A program made the translations under genes and the position numbers. A stretch of 64,000 nucleotides of DNA, taken from contig NZ_JAGPXB010000003.1 of NCBI RefSeq assembly GCF_018069925.1, positions 186,001-250,000 on the forward strand, given 5' to 3'. Every line of letters begins with the position of its first letter. Positions within the stretch are counted from its first letter, which is position 1. The notes under the pieces are model-generated. The model worked only from the letters and a program-made list of their open reading frames with translations, did not search any database and was not told where the DNA came from. The DNA comes from Flavobacterium erciyesense. GTDB taxonomy: Bacteria; Bacteroidota; Bacteroidia; Flavobacteriales; Flavobacteriaceae. Of this stretch, positions 27,701-35,263 are shown one piece after another.

Positions 27701-29655
27701 TAACCGTTTACTCTCTTCCGGTAGTAAACACGACTACAATCATTCAATGCGACGATGATTTGGATGCCATTACAACCTTTAACTTAACCGTGAAAAACAC
27801 TGAGATATCGAGTAATGCCAGTAACGAAACTTTTACTTACTTCACCACTTTTAACGGCGCTACCACTGACGATCCATCAACTAAAATCAATACTCCAACT
27901 GCATTTACAAACACCATTCCAGCCAACATGTCGGTATGGACTCGTGTTCAAAATAGCAATTCTTGTTTTAGCGTAGCCGAAATTAAACTGCAAGTATTAG
28001 CCACACAAATACCAAATACTTTCCAAAGAAGTTTTGTGGTATGCGATGATTTTCTAGATAGTAACGGAGCAAATACAGCAGCAAATAATGACCGAGACGG
28101 TATTAGTGCATTTGACTTTAGTAGTACTGCAACCGAAATTCGAAATTTATTACCTGCTGGAAATTACACTGTAAATTTTTATAAAAATCAAGCAGATGCA
28201 CTAGCTGAAACAAATGCAATTACCGATATTTCAAACTACAGAAATGTTGATTATCCTTATTCACAATTAATTTGGGGTCGAGTAGATAGTGATGTAAATA
28301 ATGCTTGTTATGGTTTAGGTCCTTACGTTTCGCTAACTGTCGAAAAACTACCGACTGCAAATCCTGTTATAATCCCTAATCAATGTGATGACGATCAAGA
28401 TGGTTCTTATGTTTTTGACACTTCTACATTAGAAACTAATCTTTTACAAGGCCAAACCAATGTAACAGTTTCTTATTTTGATACAAATGGAAATGTTTTA
28501 CCGAGTCCATTTCCGGCAACATTTAGAACAGCAACACAAACAATTCGTGCAGTTGTCACTAATAATACATCAAATAAATGCGAAGATGAAACTTCAATTT
28601 CTTTTGTAGTTGACAAACTTCCACAAGCTTTTGCGGTACCTCTGGCATTAACAACAACGTGTGATGACGAAGCTGACCCTTTATTGCAAGACGGGCAGTT
28701 TGCCTTTAATACAACTGACATTGATCAAATCATTAGAGGAAATCAAACGGATATAACCGTGACCTATCTAGATGAAAATGGAGTAGCATTAACTAGTCCA
28801 TTACCGAATCCTTTCATTACAAAAACACAAGAAATCACAGCAGTAGTTACTAACAATCAAAACACCACTTGTACAGCCACTACTGTATTACGTTTTGTTG
28901 TAAATCCGCTACCACCAATCGACCTAAATCTGGATGGTAAAGATGATCAGCTTGTATGCTCAAACATCCCTACATTTATGGTCGAACTTAATGCAGGATT
29001 ACAAAATGGTTCATCAACTACTGATTATAATTACAAATGGTTTAAAGATAACGTGCTCCTACCATTAGAGACTAATTATACTATAAAAGTAAATACTGCG
29101 GGAACTTACAGCGTAGAAGTTGGTACTCCTGAGGGATGTTCTAGAACGAGAATTATCAAAGTAACTGCTTCGGACATTGCAACAATAAACAGCATCGAAA
29201 TCGAAGATCTTACGGATATAAGTACGGTAATCATTAAAGTAAGCGGCTCAGGTGATTATCAATACAGCATTGATGATAGCGAAAGTCTTTATCAGGACAG
29301 TAATGAGTTTACCAATATTCCTCCAGGAATTCACGAAGTCTACGTTAAAGATAAAAATGGCTGTGGCGTGGTTAAAAAAATAATTGCAATAACTGGCGTA
29401 CCAAAGTATTTTACCCCAAATGGTGATGGATATAATGATTTTTGGAATGTGAAAGGAATAAACAATGAATTTAATCCCAACACAATCATTTATATTTTTG
29501 ATCGCTATGGCAAATTAATCAAACAAGTTTTAGCAACTGGCCAAGGCTGGGATGGAACTTTTGCGGGACAACCCATGCCATCTGATGATTATTGGTACAC
29601 TGTAAAACTACAAGACGGAAGGGAAATAAAAGGTCATTTTAGTTTAAAAAGATAA
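24718..29655 (+). CDS. giant secreted T9SS type B protein with IgGFc-binding-like N-terminus and thrombospondin type 3-like calcium repeats
   Basis: The 1645-residue protein has a signal peptide (MKKTLLALFLLLSVATFSQF). The N-terminal 450 residues resemble the IgGFc-binding domain (FRVGAYVNTRTTNNAVFRYTF, KADKPIVMNCGSFGG, RATKKVFAYQSVGG). Asp-rich calcium-binding repeats follow at about 540-560 and 760-880 (DMDNDGTNDNIDVDNDQDG, DSDNDGISD, DSDNDGILDAVETG), then several Ig-like repeats with CDDDLD/CDDDQDG-type starts and a T9SS type B C-terminal domain (YFTPNGDGYNDFW, GHFSLKR). It is a likely surface adhesin. It starts 24 bp after the smaller T9SS gene. A nested inverted repeat follows it. Confidence 0.92.
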   Translation: MKKTLLALFLLLSVATFSQFSKTHYIPPLSGSDLIAAQDQFLYISTPSTTPVKVKINAIGAGTTEITVSKNAPIAYNVGFGTNTQLHADPSLLNTPISNRGFIIEAESLIYVAARVLAGGNNQAGSLVSKGLSAIGQEFRVGAYVNTRTTNNAVFRYTFISVLATENNTVVEFDDIKEGVTLIGNPGVGNTPPSVTLNRGQSYIIATEDTSLANKDGLIGALVKADKPIVMNCGSFGGTNGDVNGNLDLGFDQIVPATIVGQEYIFVRGAGLDITERPLLVIHENNTDIYLNDSTTPFNTTPLNAGQYVILDGTNYSANGSLYVRATKKVFAYQSVGGTTQANQELFFVPALNCSTPNIVDNIPFIEEIGSRTFTTNSGLNIVTEKGATIEIAINGIRQPIGVAPRDVVGNPGFETYSLFGLTGNIGVFSTKQVYVSYFGSNSAATYGGYYSGFDIKPEVISDGITATGSSCIPNVTLSVSSLSSYDSFEWFFNNTPIPNSNFNFYRPTQPGYYQVKGSISGCSSPPVFSDLIPVSACTTDMDNDGTNDNIDVDNDQDGITNCTESYGNLGIDISNPTSGTIVIGNYSNSFTAATTTSSTASLTPFTGKNDGSFVSEVLAGKGNFVTYTTNFNKPMTVGIRYVKTANSSDLMNADAEYIINSEVNKNITVLNPTDQLLIDTNYDGIYESGVTEFSSFEIRFRLKSNTPLAAGTGTFQFLTYLANSIKFTHKNLSESSSNKSTFELFAVCVPKDSDGDSTADQLDVDSDNDGISDLIEAQNNTFKPIANADTNKNGLDNAFEPGFTPFDNDQDGIPDYLDLDSDNDGILDAVETGNDLDADSVRNFRDLDSDNDLCADVIEAGFIDSNNDGLLGGAPILVDPNGLVTSGTGYTAPNANYLIAAPIVINTQPVANPTCDMQGTTISVDDNGGNTYQWQVNTNGTTWNTISNGATYTGVNTRNLQIVSVSNSMNGFKYRVILNKIGNSCGLTSDETTLTVYSLPVVNTTTIIQCDDDLDAITTFNLTVKNTEISSNASNETFTYFTTFNGATTDDPSTKINTPTAFTNTIPANMSVWTRVQNSNSCFSVAEIKLQVLATQIPNTFQRSFVVCDDFLDSNGANTAANNDRDGISAFDFSSTATEIRNLLPAGNYTVNFYKNQADALAETNAITDISNYRNVDYPYSQLIWGRVDSDVNNACYGLGPYVSLTVEKLPTANPVIIPNQCDDDQDGSYVFDTSTLETNLLQGQTNVTVSYFDTNGNVLPSPFPATFRTATQTIRAVVTNNTSNKCEDETSISFVVDKLPQAFAVPLALTTTCDDEADPLLQDGQFAFNTTDIDQIIRGNQTDITVTYLDENGVALTSPLPNPFITKTQEITAVVTNNQNTTCTATTVLRFVVNPLPPIDLNLDGKDDQLVCSNIPTFMVELNAGLQNGSSTTDYNYKWFKDNVLLPLETNYTIKVNTAGTYSVEVGTPEGCSRTRIIKVTASDIATINSIEIEDLTDISTVIIKVSGSGDYQYSIDDSESLYQDSNEFTNIPPGIHEVYVKDKNGCGVVKKIIAITGVPKYFTPNGDGYNDFWNVKGINNEFNPNTIIYIFDRYGKLIKQVLATGQGWDGTFAGQPMPSDDYWYTVKLQDGREIKGHFSLKR

Positions 29656-29685
29656 TCCTTAAAACTCTTTAAACGTAAAGCTATT

Positions 29686-29742
29686 CACGATTTAAAGTAA
29701 GAGAACGTTGTATACAAAGACGGACTATTACTTTAAATCGTG
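29686..29742. repeat. nested inverted repeat after the giant T9SS gene
   Basis: CACGATTTAAAGTAA (29686-29700) is perfectly complementary to TTACTTTAAATCGTG (29728-29742). The 27-nt loop contains a second perfect palindrome, TTGTATACAA (29708-29717). There is no T run after the stem, so it is not a classical terminator. Confidence 0.8.
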
Positions 29743-29759
29743 TTATAAATAAAATATCA

Positions 29760-30133
29760 ATGAAGAATTATATCAAATATCTCGCAATGTTTATATTGAT
29801 TTTAGGATCAATGACGAGTGAGTGTTTCCCTAATTCTGAATTCAGCTCGAGTTCCTATTTTCAAGGCTTTTATCTCAAAAAAGTATTCTAGCAGAAAATC
29901 TAAAAGGAACAAAATTTCTTTTTAACGCCATTCATGATGTAAAATCAAGCTTCAAAATTACCTTTGATATTAATCCCAAGTATCTTAATTCAGCTGATGC
30001 TACATATATTACCAAATTTAAATTCCAAAGCGTATTGTTTCAAACATTGAAACCTGTTCTGTATCAAAATCTATATCTAAAAGCATTATTTGATTTCACT
30101 AATTATACCCTTTTAATTCCAAACATAGTTTGA
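29760..30133 (+). pseudogene. small exported-protein gene broken by a frameshift
   Basis: An ATG at 29760 opens a frame of 43 codons beginning MKNYIKYLAMFILILGSM, a signal-peptide-like start, and stops at 29889. From 29861 another frame continues for 90 codons to the TGA at 30131-30133 (LAENLKGTKFLFNAIHDVK...), without its own start codon. One base change near 29860-29890 would join them into a protein of about 124 residues. No family is recognised. It could also be two unrelated chance frames or a sequencing error. It sits in an otherwise empty stretch between the nested inverted repeat and typA. Confidence 0.5.
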
Positions 30134-30199
30134 AATTCATTTTTAAATCTTTTCTATGATTTAAGAAAATAAAAAGGTGTTTAATTAAACGAAATAAAA

Positions 30200-30382
30200 A
30201 TGCGTAAACTTAAAAATACAAGTAGCTCAACTACTTGTAAAAGAATAATTACTAGAATCAAAAAGAAAACAATTGTAATACTTACAGCAATAATGCTTGG
30301 ATTTGCAATGGGATTCCATGAAAATGAAAGCGTAATTCATAAAAACTCAAAACAATCAGAATGGCAAAATAAAAAAGAATAA
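30200..30382 (+). CDS. small membrane protein, hypothetical (60 residues)
   Basis: The frame encodes a basic, Ser/Thr-rich N-terminus, one hydrophobic segment at about 23-38 (KKTIVILTAIMLGFAMGF) and a polar tail. It may be a small membrane protein. The coding sequence near the start contains a 9-bp inverted repeat, TACAAGTAG-CTCAA-CTACTTGTA (30217-30239), that could form a hairpin in the mRNA. A structured-RNA candidate follows about 65 bp later. No homologue is recalled and the gene is of uncertain reality. Confidence 0.4.
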   Translation: MRKLKNTSSSTTCKRIITRIKKKTIVILTAIMLGFAMGFHENESVIHKNSKQSEWQNKKE

Positions 30383-30447
30383 AAATTTAAAAAGATAATT
30401 CAAGTTTCTTATAACTATTTATCTTCATAAAAGTAGATTTTCTTATA

Positions 30448-30529
30448 CCCCTGATGGGAACGGCATCCTTTTATAACACCCCTTTTTTGGGGTGGTATAA
30501 AAGATATAGTGTACAGCAGGATTAGGTCC
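30448..30529 (+). ncRNA. structured RNA candidate, copy 2 of 3 (possibly Flavo-1 type)
   Basis: The element reads CCTGATGGGAACGGCATCC, a long stem TTTTATAACACCCC against GGGGTGGTATAAAA (13 of 14 complementary, T-rich loop), then AGATATAGTGTACAGCAGGA and TAGGTCC. Ends and spacing match the copy at 60165-60258 closely and that at 3966-4074 more loosely, while the stem sequence differs in each. Here it lies in the space downstream of typA, not in front of a same-strand gene, so a cis leader role is not supported for this copy. Confidence 0.7.
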
Positions 30530-30562
30530 AAAAAAAAACCATCAACTTACGCTGATGGTTTT
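30530..30562 (-). terminator. terminator of typA
   Basis: AACCATCA (30537-30544) pairs with TGATGGTT (30553-30560); on the minus strand the stem is followed by a T run. It lies about 20 bp after the typA stop codon. Confidence 0.85.
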
Positions 30563-30581
30563 TATATACAATTCAAATAAA

Positions 30582-32378
30582 TTAGATTTTAAATCTTTTT
30601 CTATCTGTTTCTGTTAAATATATTTTTCTTAAACGAATAGATTTTGGTGTAACCTCTACATATTCATCTTTTTGAATGTATTCTAACGCTTCCTCTAATG
30701 AGAAAATAATTGGAGGGATGATTCTAGCTTTGTCATCATTTCCAGATGAACGTACGTTAGATTGTTTTTTCTCTTTCGTTACGTTTACACACATATCGTC
30801 TCCACGAGAGTTTTCACCAATTACTTGACCTTCATAAATTTCAGCATTTGGCTCTACGAAAAACTTACCACGATCTTGTAATTTATCGATAGAGTAAGGA
30901 ATTGCTTTTCCTTTTTCCATAGAGATTAATGAACCTTTGTTACGTCCAGCAATTTCTCCTTTGTAAGGCTCATATCCAATAAAACGGTGTGACATAATAG
31001 CTTCACCAGCAGTTGCAGTTAACAATTGGTTACGTAAACCAATGATTCCACGAGATGGAATATTGAATTTTACGATCATACGGTCACCTTTGGTTTCCAT
31101 ACTTAGCATTTCACCTTTACGTAATGTTACGAACTCAACCGCTCTACCTGATAGATTTTCTGGCAAATCAATAGTTAACTCTTCAATTGGTTCACATTTT
31201 TTACCATCAATTTCTTTGATGATAACTTGTGGTTGACCGATTTGTAATTCGTATCCTTCTCTTCTCATTGTTTCAATAAGAACAGACAAGTGAAGTACAC
31301 CACGACCAAAAACCATGAACTTATCAGCAGAATCAGTTTCACCTAACTTCATAGCTAAGTTTTTCTCTAATTCTTTTGTCAAACGCTCTCTAATGTGTCT
31401 TGATGTTACAAATTTACCCTCTTTACCAAAGAAAGGAGAGTCATTAATTGTAAACAACATACTCATTGTAGGCTCGTCAATATCAATAGTTTTCAAACCT
31501 TCAGGGTTTTCATGGTCAGCGATAGTATCACCAATTTCAAAACCTTCAACACCAATAATAGCACAGATATCTCCAGCAATAACTTGCTCTACTTTTTTAC
31601 GACCAAGACCTTCAAAAGTATGCAATTCTTTAATACGAGATTTAGAAATACTTCCGTCTCTTTTTACTAACGAGATTGGCATACCTTCTTTCAAGACGCC
31701 TCTTTCAAGACGACCAATAGCAATACGACCTGTAAAAGCAGAGAAATCTAAAGACGTGATCAACATTTGTGGAGTTCCTTCAGAAACTTTTGGTGCTGGT
31801 ACGTTTTGGATAACCATATCTAATAATGGCTCAATATTTTGAGTTTGGTTTTCCCAGTGATCAGACATCCAGTTATTTTTAGCTGAACCATATACTGTTG
31901 GGAAATCAAGTTGCCATTCTTCAGCACCTAATTCAAACATCAAGTCAAAAACTTTTTCATGTACCTCCTCAGGAGTACAGTTTTCTTTATCAACTTTATT
32001 GATTACAACGCAAGGTTTAAGACCTAAATCAATTGCTTTTTGTAGTACAAAACGGGTTTGTGGCATTGGCCCTTCAAACGCATCTACAAGAAGACATACA
32101 CCATCTGCCATGTTCAATACACGCTCTACCTCACCACCAAAATCGGCGTGACCAGGAGTGTCAATAATATTGATTTTTGTTCCTTTATAAGTAACCGATA
32201 CGTTCTTAGAAGTAATTGTGATACCTCTTTCACGCTCTAAATCGTTATTATCAAGAATTAGATCACCTGTGTTTTCGTTGTCACGAAATAGTTGACAGTG
32301 ATACATAATTTTGTCTACCAAAGTAGTCTTACCGTGATCGACGTGAGCAATAATTGCAATGTTTCTAATAGATTCCAT
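30582..32378 (-). CDS. typA: translational GTPase TypA/BipA
   Basis: The 598-residue protein shows G1 AHVDHGKTT, G2 ERERGITI, G3 DTPGHADFGGEV and G4 NKVD in the GTPase domain, then translation-factor beta-barrel domains, EF-G-like C-terminal domains, and the TypA-specific C-terminal part ending in TPKSIRLRKIYL. TypA is a ribosome-associated GTPase that supports ribosome assembly and growth under stress, such as cold. Length and domain order are normal. It has its own terminator and a -7 box just upstream, so it is probably monocistronic. Confidence 0.97.
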   Translation of the reverse strand: MESIRNIAIIAHVDHGKTTLVDKIMYHCQLFRDNENTGDLILDNNDLERERGITITSKNVSVTYKGTKINIIDTPGHADFGGEVERVLNMADGVCLLVDAFEGPMPQTRFVLQKAIDLGLKPCVVINKVDKENCTPEEVHEKVFDLMFELGAEEWQLDFPTVYGSAKNNWMSDHWENQTQNIEPLLDMVIQNVPAPKVSEGTPQMLITSLDFSAFTGRIAIGRLERGVLKEGMPISLVKRDGSISKSRIKELHTFEGLGRKKVEQVIAGDICAIIGVEGFEIGDTIADHENPEGLKTIDIDEPTMSMLFTINDSPFFGKEGKFVTSRHIRERLTKELEKNLAMKLGETDSADKFMVFGRGVLHLSVLIETMRREGYELQIGQPQVIIKEIDGKKCEPIEELTIDLPENLSGRAVEFVTLRKGEMLSMETKGDRMIVKFNIPSRGIIGLRNQLLTATAGEAIMSHRFIGYEPYKGEIAGRNKGSLISMEKGKAIPYSIDKLQDRGKFFVEPNAEIYEGQVIGENSRGDDMCVNVTKEKKQSNVRSSGNDDKARIIPPIIFSLEEALEYIQKDEYVEVTPKSIRLRKIYLTETDRKRFKI

Positions 32379-32397
32379 CTGTGATTTTTAATGGGTG

Positions 32398-32405
32398 CAA
32401 AGGTA
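32398..32405 (-). promoter_or_regulatory. -7 promoter box (TACCTTTG) of typA
   Basis: TACCTTTG on the minus strand fits TAnnTTTG and lies 19 bp before the typA start. No clear -33 TTG is seen at the usual distance. Confidence 0.5.
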
Positions 32406-32530
32406 CACTTTATTTTGAGATAAAAAATATTTATCCAATAGTTTACATATACTTAACCCATTACGAGCAAAAATCGACTGATTAAAGAAATAAGTTGAAC
32501 ACGAAACTTACTAGTTAATTAATTATTATT

Positions 32531-32538
32531 TATATTTG
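32531..32538 (+). promoter_or_regulatory. -7 promoter box (TATATTTG) 4 bp before the kinase start
   Basis: TATATTTG at 32531-32538 ends only four bases before the ATG at 32543. If used, transcription would begin at or next to the start codon, giving a leaderless or nearly leaderless message. Confidence 0.45.
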
Positions 32539-32542
32539 AGTA

Positions 32543-34258
32543 ATGAAAAGCAAAACCAACCAAGTCATACTCATTTACATAATCATTTCGCTTTTTGTAG
32601 CAATTGTTAGCTACAGAATTGCTTGGCATTATATCCAACCTCAACACCTCTACCTCTACTCTTTTGCTAAAGATTGCATTTTTATAATACTGACAGGAAT
32701 TCTTTTTCGATTCATTCTAGCCAAAAATGACAACCGTAGTATTGCTATTTTCAAACAGTTGAAAAAAACAAATGACGAAATAAGAGAGTCAAACGAAAAA
32801 TATGACATTGTAGCTAAAGCAACAAGTGACACTATCTGGGACTGGACACTCGAAGATGATAATTTTACATGGAATAAAGGAATTGAATCTGTATTTGGCT
32901 ATCAAATTAACGAGGTCGGAAACACATCAACTTGGTGGTTTGACAAAATTCATCCCGAAGACAGCATTAAAATGTCAATTAGGCTTTACTCGTTCATTGA
33001 GCAGAAAACTGAGAAATGGCAAGATCAATACCGATTCAAATGTGCTGATAACACATATAAATATGTATTAGACCGCGGTTTTTTAATCAAAGATGAATCA
33101 GGCAAAGTAACAAGAATGATTGGGGCCATACAAGATATCACCAAACAAAAAGAAGAAGAACAAAGACTCAAACTCCTAGAGACCGTTATTACACAATCAA
33201 AAGATTCTGTTTTAATCACAGAAGCACACTCGGATAAAAATCAAATTCCAAACATCATTTATACCAATCCCGCCTTTAGCCAAATGACAGGATACACAAG
33301 CGAAGAAATGTTTGGCAAAGCACCTAACTTTTTTAATAGTCCAAAATCAGACCTAGAAGCGCTACAAACTATTTTAAATGCTATCGCCAAAAAAGAAGAA
33401 TGCTTAATAGAAACCTTAAGTCTTTCTAAAAATAAAGAAGAATATTGGATTCGTCTTTCAATGATACCTGTTTTTAATACTGAAAACGAAATCTCGCATT
33501 GGATTTCGATCCAAAGGGACATTAGCGACGATAAAAAACGTGAAAAAGAAAAGGAACAACTAATTAGAGAATTAACGCAAAACAATAAAGACTTAAAACA
33601 ATTCTCCTACATCACGTCGCACAACTTAAGAGCCCCATTATCCAACCTCACCGGATTACTCAATTTACTGGAAGACATGCCAATTGAGAATCAAGAACTT
33701 CAAGAGATCCTAACAGGATTCAGTAAATCAACCCATTTACTAAACGAAACCATCAACGATCTCGTTAAAGTTATCATTATTAAAGATAATCCTTCCATTA
33801 AAAAAGAGGACATTCAAATTGCTGATATTTTTGAAAATGTTTTCAGCCAACTCAGCTTTCAAATTGAATTATACAAACCGATTATAAAATTAAACTTTGC
33901 AAATGTTTCAATAATCAATACCAACAAAGCGTATATTGAAAGTATTTTGCTAAATTTACTATCAAATTCTATTAAATACAAGTCAGAAGACAGAAAATTA
34001 AAAATCACAATAGCTTCACAAAAAACTGATGAAGGTATTTTATTACTATTTAAAGATAATGGAATCGGTATCGATTTAGATCAGCACAGAAATAAAGTAT
34101 TTGGCTTGTACCAAAGATTTCATAATTACCCAGACAGCAAAGGACTTGGTTTATACTTGGTAAAATCGCAAATAGAAACGATGGGAGGATCAATTGAAAT
34201 TGAAAGCGAAGTAAACAAAGGAACCACCTTTACATTAATATTTAAAAACAAAAACTAA
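32543..34258 (+). CDS. membrane-bound PAS sensor histidine kinase
   Basis: The 571-residue protein has two N-terminal helices at about 8-30 and 38-58, two PAS domains at about 85-205 and 210-335 (SDTIWDWTLEDDNFTW; KDSVLITEAHSDKN...YTNPAFSQMTGYTSEEMFG), a phosphoacceptor helix with YITSHNLRAPLSNL, and a HATPase domain with NLLSNSIKYKSE, DNGIGIDL and KGLGLYLVKSQIE. It is the counterpart of the soluble kinase at 18486. Its stop overlaps the response-regulator ATG by one base (TAATG), so they are coupled. Confidence 0.94.
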   Translation: MKSKTNQVILIYIIISLFVAIVSYRIAWHYIQPQHLYLYSFAKDCIFIILTGILFRFILAKNDNRSIAIFKQLKKTNDEIRESNEKYDIVAKATSDTIWDWTLEDDNFTWNKGIESVFGYQINEVGNTSTWWFDKIHPEDSIKMSIRLYSFIEQKTEKWQDQYRFKCADNTYKYVLDRGFLIKDESGKVTRMIGAIQDITKQKEEEQRLKLLETVITQSKDSVLITEAHSDKNQIPNIIYTNPAFSQMTGYTSEEMFGKAPNFFNSPKSDLEALQTILNAIAKKEECLIETLSLSKNKEEYWIRLSMIPVFNTENEISHWISIQRDISDDKKREKEKEQLIRELTQNNKDLKQFSYITSHNLRAPLSNLTGLLNLLEDMPIENQELQEILTGFSKSTHLLNETINDLVKVIIIKDNPSIKKEDIQIADIFENVFSQLSFQIELYKPIIKLNFANVSIINTNKAYIESILLNLLSNSIKYKSEDRKLKITIASQKTDEGILLLFKDNGIGIDLDQHRNKVFGLYQRFHNYPDSKGLGLYLVKSQIETMGGSIEIESEVNKGTTFTLIFKNKN

Positions 34259-34659
34259 TGTTAAATCAAATTCTATTTATTGATGACGATCCCATTACAC
34301 TGATGCTATGCAAAAAAGTAATAGCCCGAGCTGACTTTTGCCACGAAATTATAACATCATCTAACGGAGAGGAAGCATTGCAACATTTCACTGCAATGAA
34401 AAAAAATAGAGATATAATTCGTCCAGACCTCATTTTTCTTGATCTAAACATGCCTATTATGGGTGGTTGGGAGTTCTTGAATTATTTCGAAAAAATAGAA
34501 TTTTCAGAATTTAAAACAATAAAAGTGGTAGTATTATCATCAACCATTGACCCCGAAGATTTAGAAAAATCAAAGCAATACGAAATGGTTATCGATTTTT
34601 TACCAAAACCAATTAGCACACAAATGCTAACCTACCTATCTGACAAAATGGGTTTTTAA
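34258..34659 (+). CDS. single-domain (CheY-like) response regulator
   Basis: The 133-residue receiver has the acidic pocket IDDDP, phosphoacceptor Asp in IFLDLNMPIMGGWEFL, Ser/Thr in VLSST and Lys in LPKPIS. It has no DNA-binding or enzymatic output. It is coupled to the membrane histidine kinase by a one-base stop/start overlap and is similar to the regulator at 20305-20706 (for example DLNMP.MGGW/DGW and SSxIDPxDxEK). A bidirectional terminator follows. Confidence 0.94.
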   Translation: MLNQILFIDDDPITLMLCKKVIARADFCHEIITSSNGEEALQHFTAMKKNRDIIRPDLIFLDLNMPIMGGWEFLNYFEKIEFSEFKTIKVVVLSSTIDPEDLEKSKQYEMVIDFLPKPISTQMLTYLSDKMGF

Positions 34660-34716
34660 TCCAACAAGGCAACACCATTCAATTAAAATAAAAACACTTC
34701 AAATATAACAGAAAAC

Positions 34717-34746
34717 AAAAAAGCCTCACAAATGTGAGGCTTTTTT
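34717..34746. terminator. bidirectional terminator
   Basis: AAAAAAGCCTCACA (34717-34730) pairs perfectly with TGTGAGGCTTTTTT (34733-34746). A T run follows the stem on both strands, so it can end both the response-regulator transcript and rpsT. Confidence 0.92.
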
Positions 34747-34764
34747 GTAATTGTATATCTTAAA

Positions 34765-35016
34765 CTATAGTTTTGAAACTAATTTAGTTAATTTAGATTT
34801 CAAGTTAGAAGCTTTGTTATCATGAATGATATTCTTTTTAGCTAACTTATCAATCATTGAAATTACACTTGACAATTTTGCACTAGCATCAGATTTATCA
34901 GTAGCCAATCTCAACGCTTTAATCGCGTTACGAGTTGTTTTGTGTTGGTATCTGTTTAATACTCTTTTCTTTTCGTTACTTCTAATTCTCTTTAGAGCTG
35001 ATTTATGATTTGCCAT
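34765..35016 (-). CDS. rpsT: 30S ribosomal protein S20
   Basis: The 83-residue basic protein begins ANHKSALKRIRSNEKKRVLNR, the S20 signature, and ends in SKLTKLVSKL. S20 binds 16S rRNA early in small-subunit assembly. Length is normal. It stands alone, between a bidirectional terminator and two tRNA-Glu genes. Confidence 0.97.
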   Translation of the reverse strand: MANHKSALKRIRSNEKKRVLNRYQHKTTRNAIKALRLATDKSDASAKLSSVISMIDKLAKKNIIHDNKASNLKSKLTKLVSKL

Positions 35017-35145
35017 TTTATTGCTTTTTTTATCTTTTTGTTATTTTTTTTTTTAGTCTTTGTTAAATAACTCAAAAGCTATTTTAAATAAACAGAGTAT
35101 CAAGACTCAAAAACTCTGTTCTAACACTAAACTAAGAAAAAGTAG

Positions 35146-35217
35146 TAGCCCGTAGCGGAATCGAACCGCTCTTACATGGATGAAAACCATGCGTCCTAAC
35201 CGATAGACGAACGGGCC
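35146..35217 (-). tRNA. tRNA-Glu (anticodon UUC), copy 1
   Basis: On the minus strand GGCCCGT pairs with ACGGGCT as the acceptor stem, the anticodon loop carries TTC between CATGG-type stems, and the T arm contains GGTTCGATTCC. The length without CCA is 72 nt. It is identical to the copy at 35264-35335. Confidence 0.97.
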
Positions 35218-35263
35218 ATTATTCTAATTAAAGTTTAGAAAACTTATTGCCGTAAAAAAGTAG

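Noticed and set aside
31315..31842. 175-codon frame opposite typA
   Set aside because: It is antisense to a fully conserved typA gene and its sequence is a low-complexity shadow of that gene.
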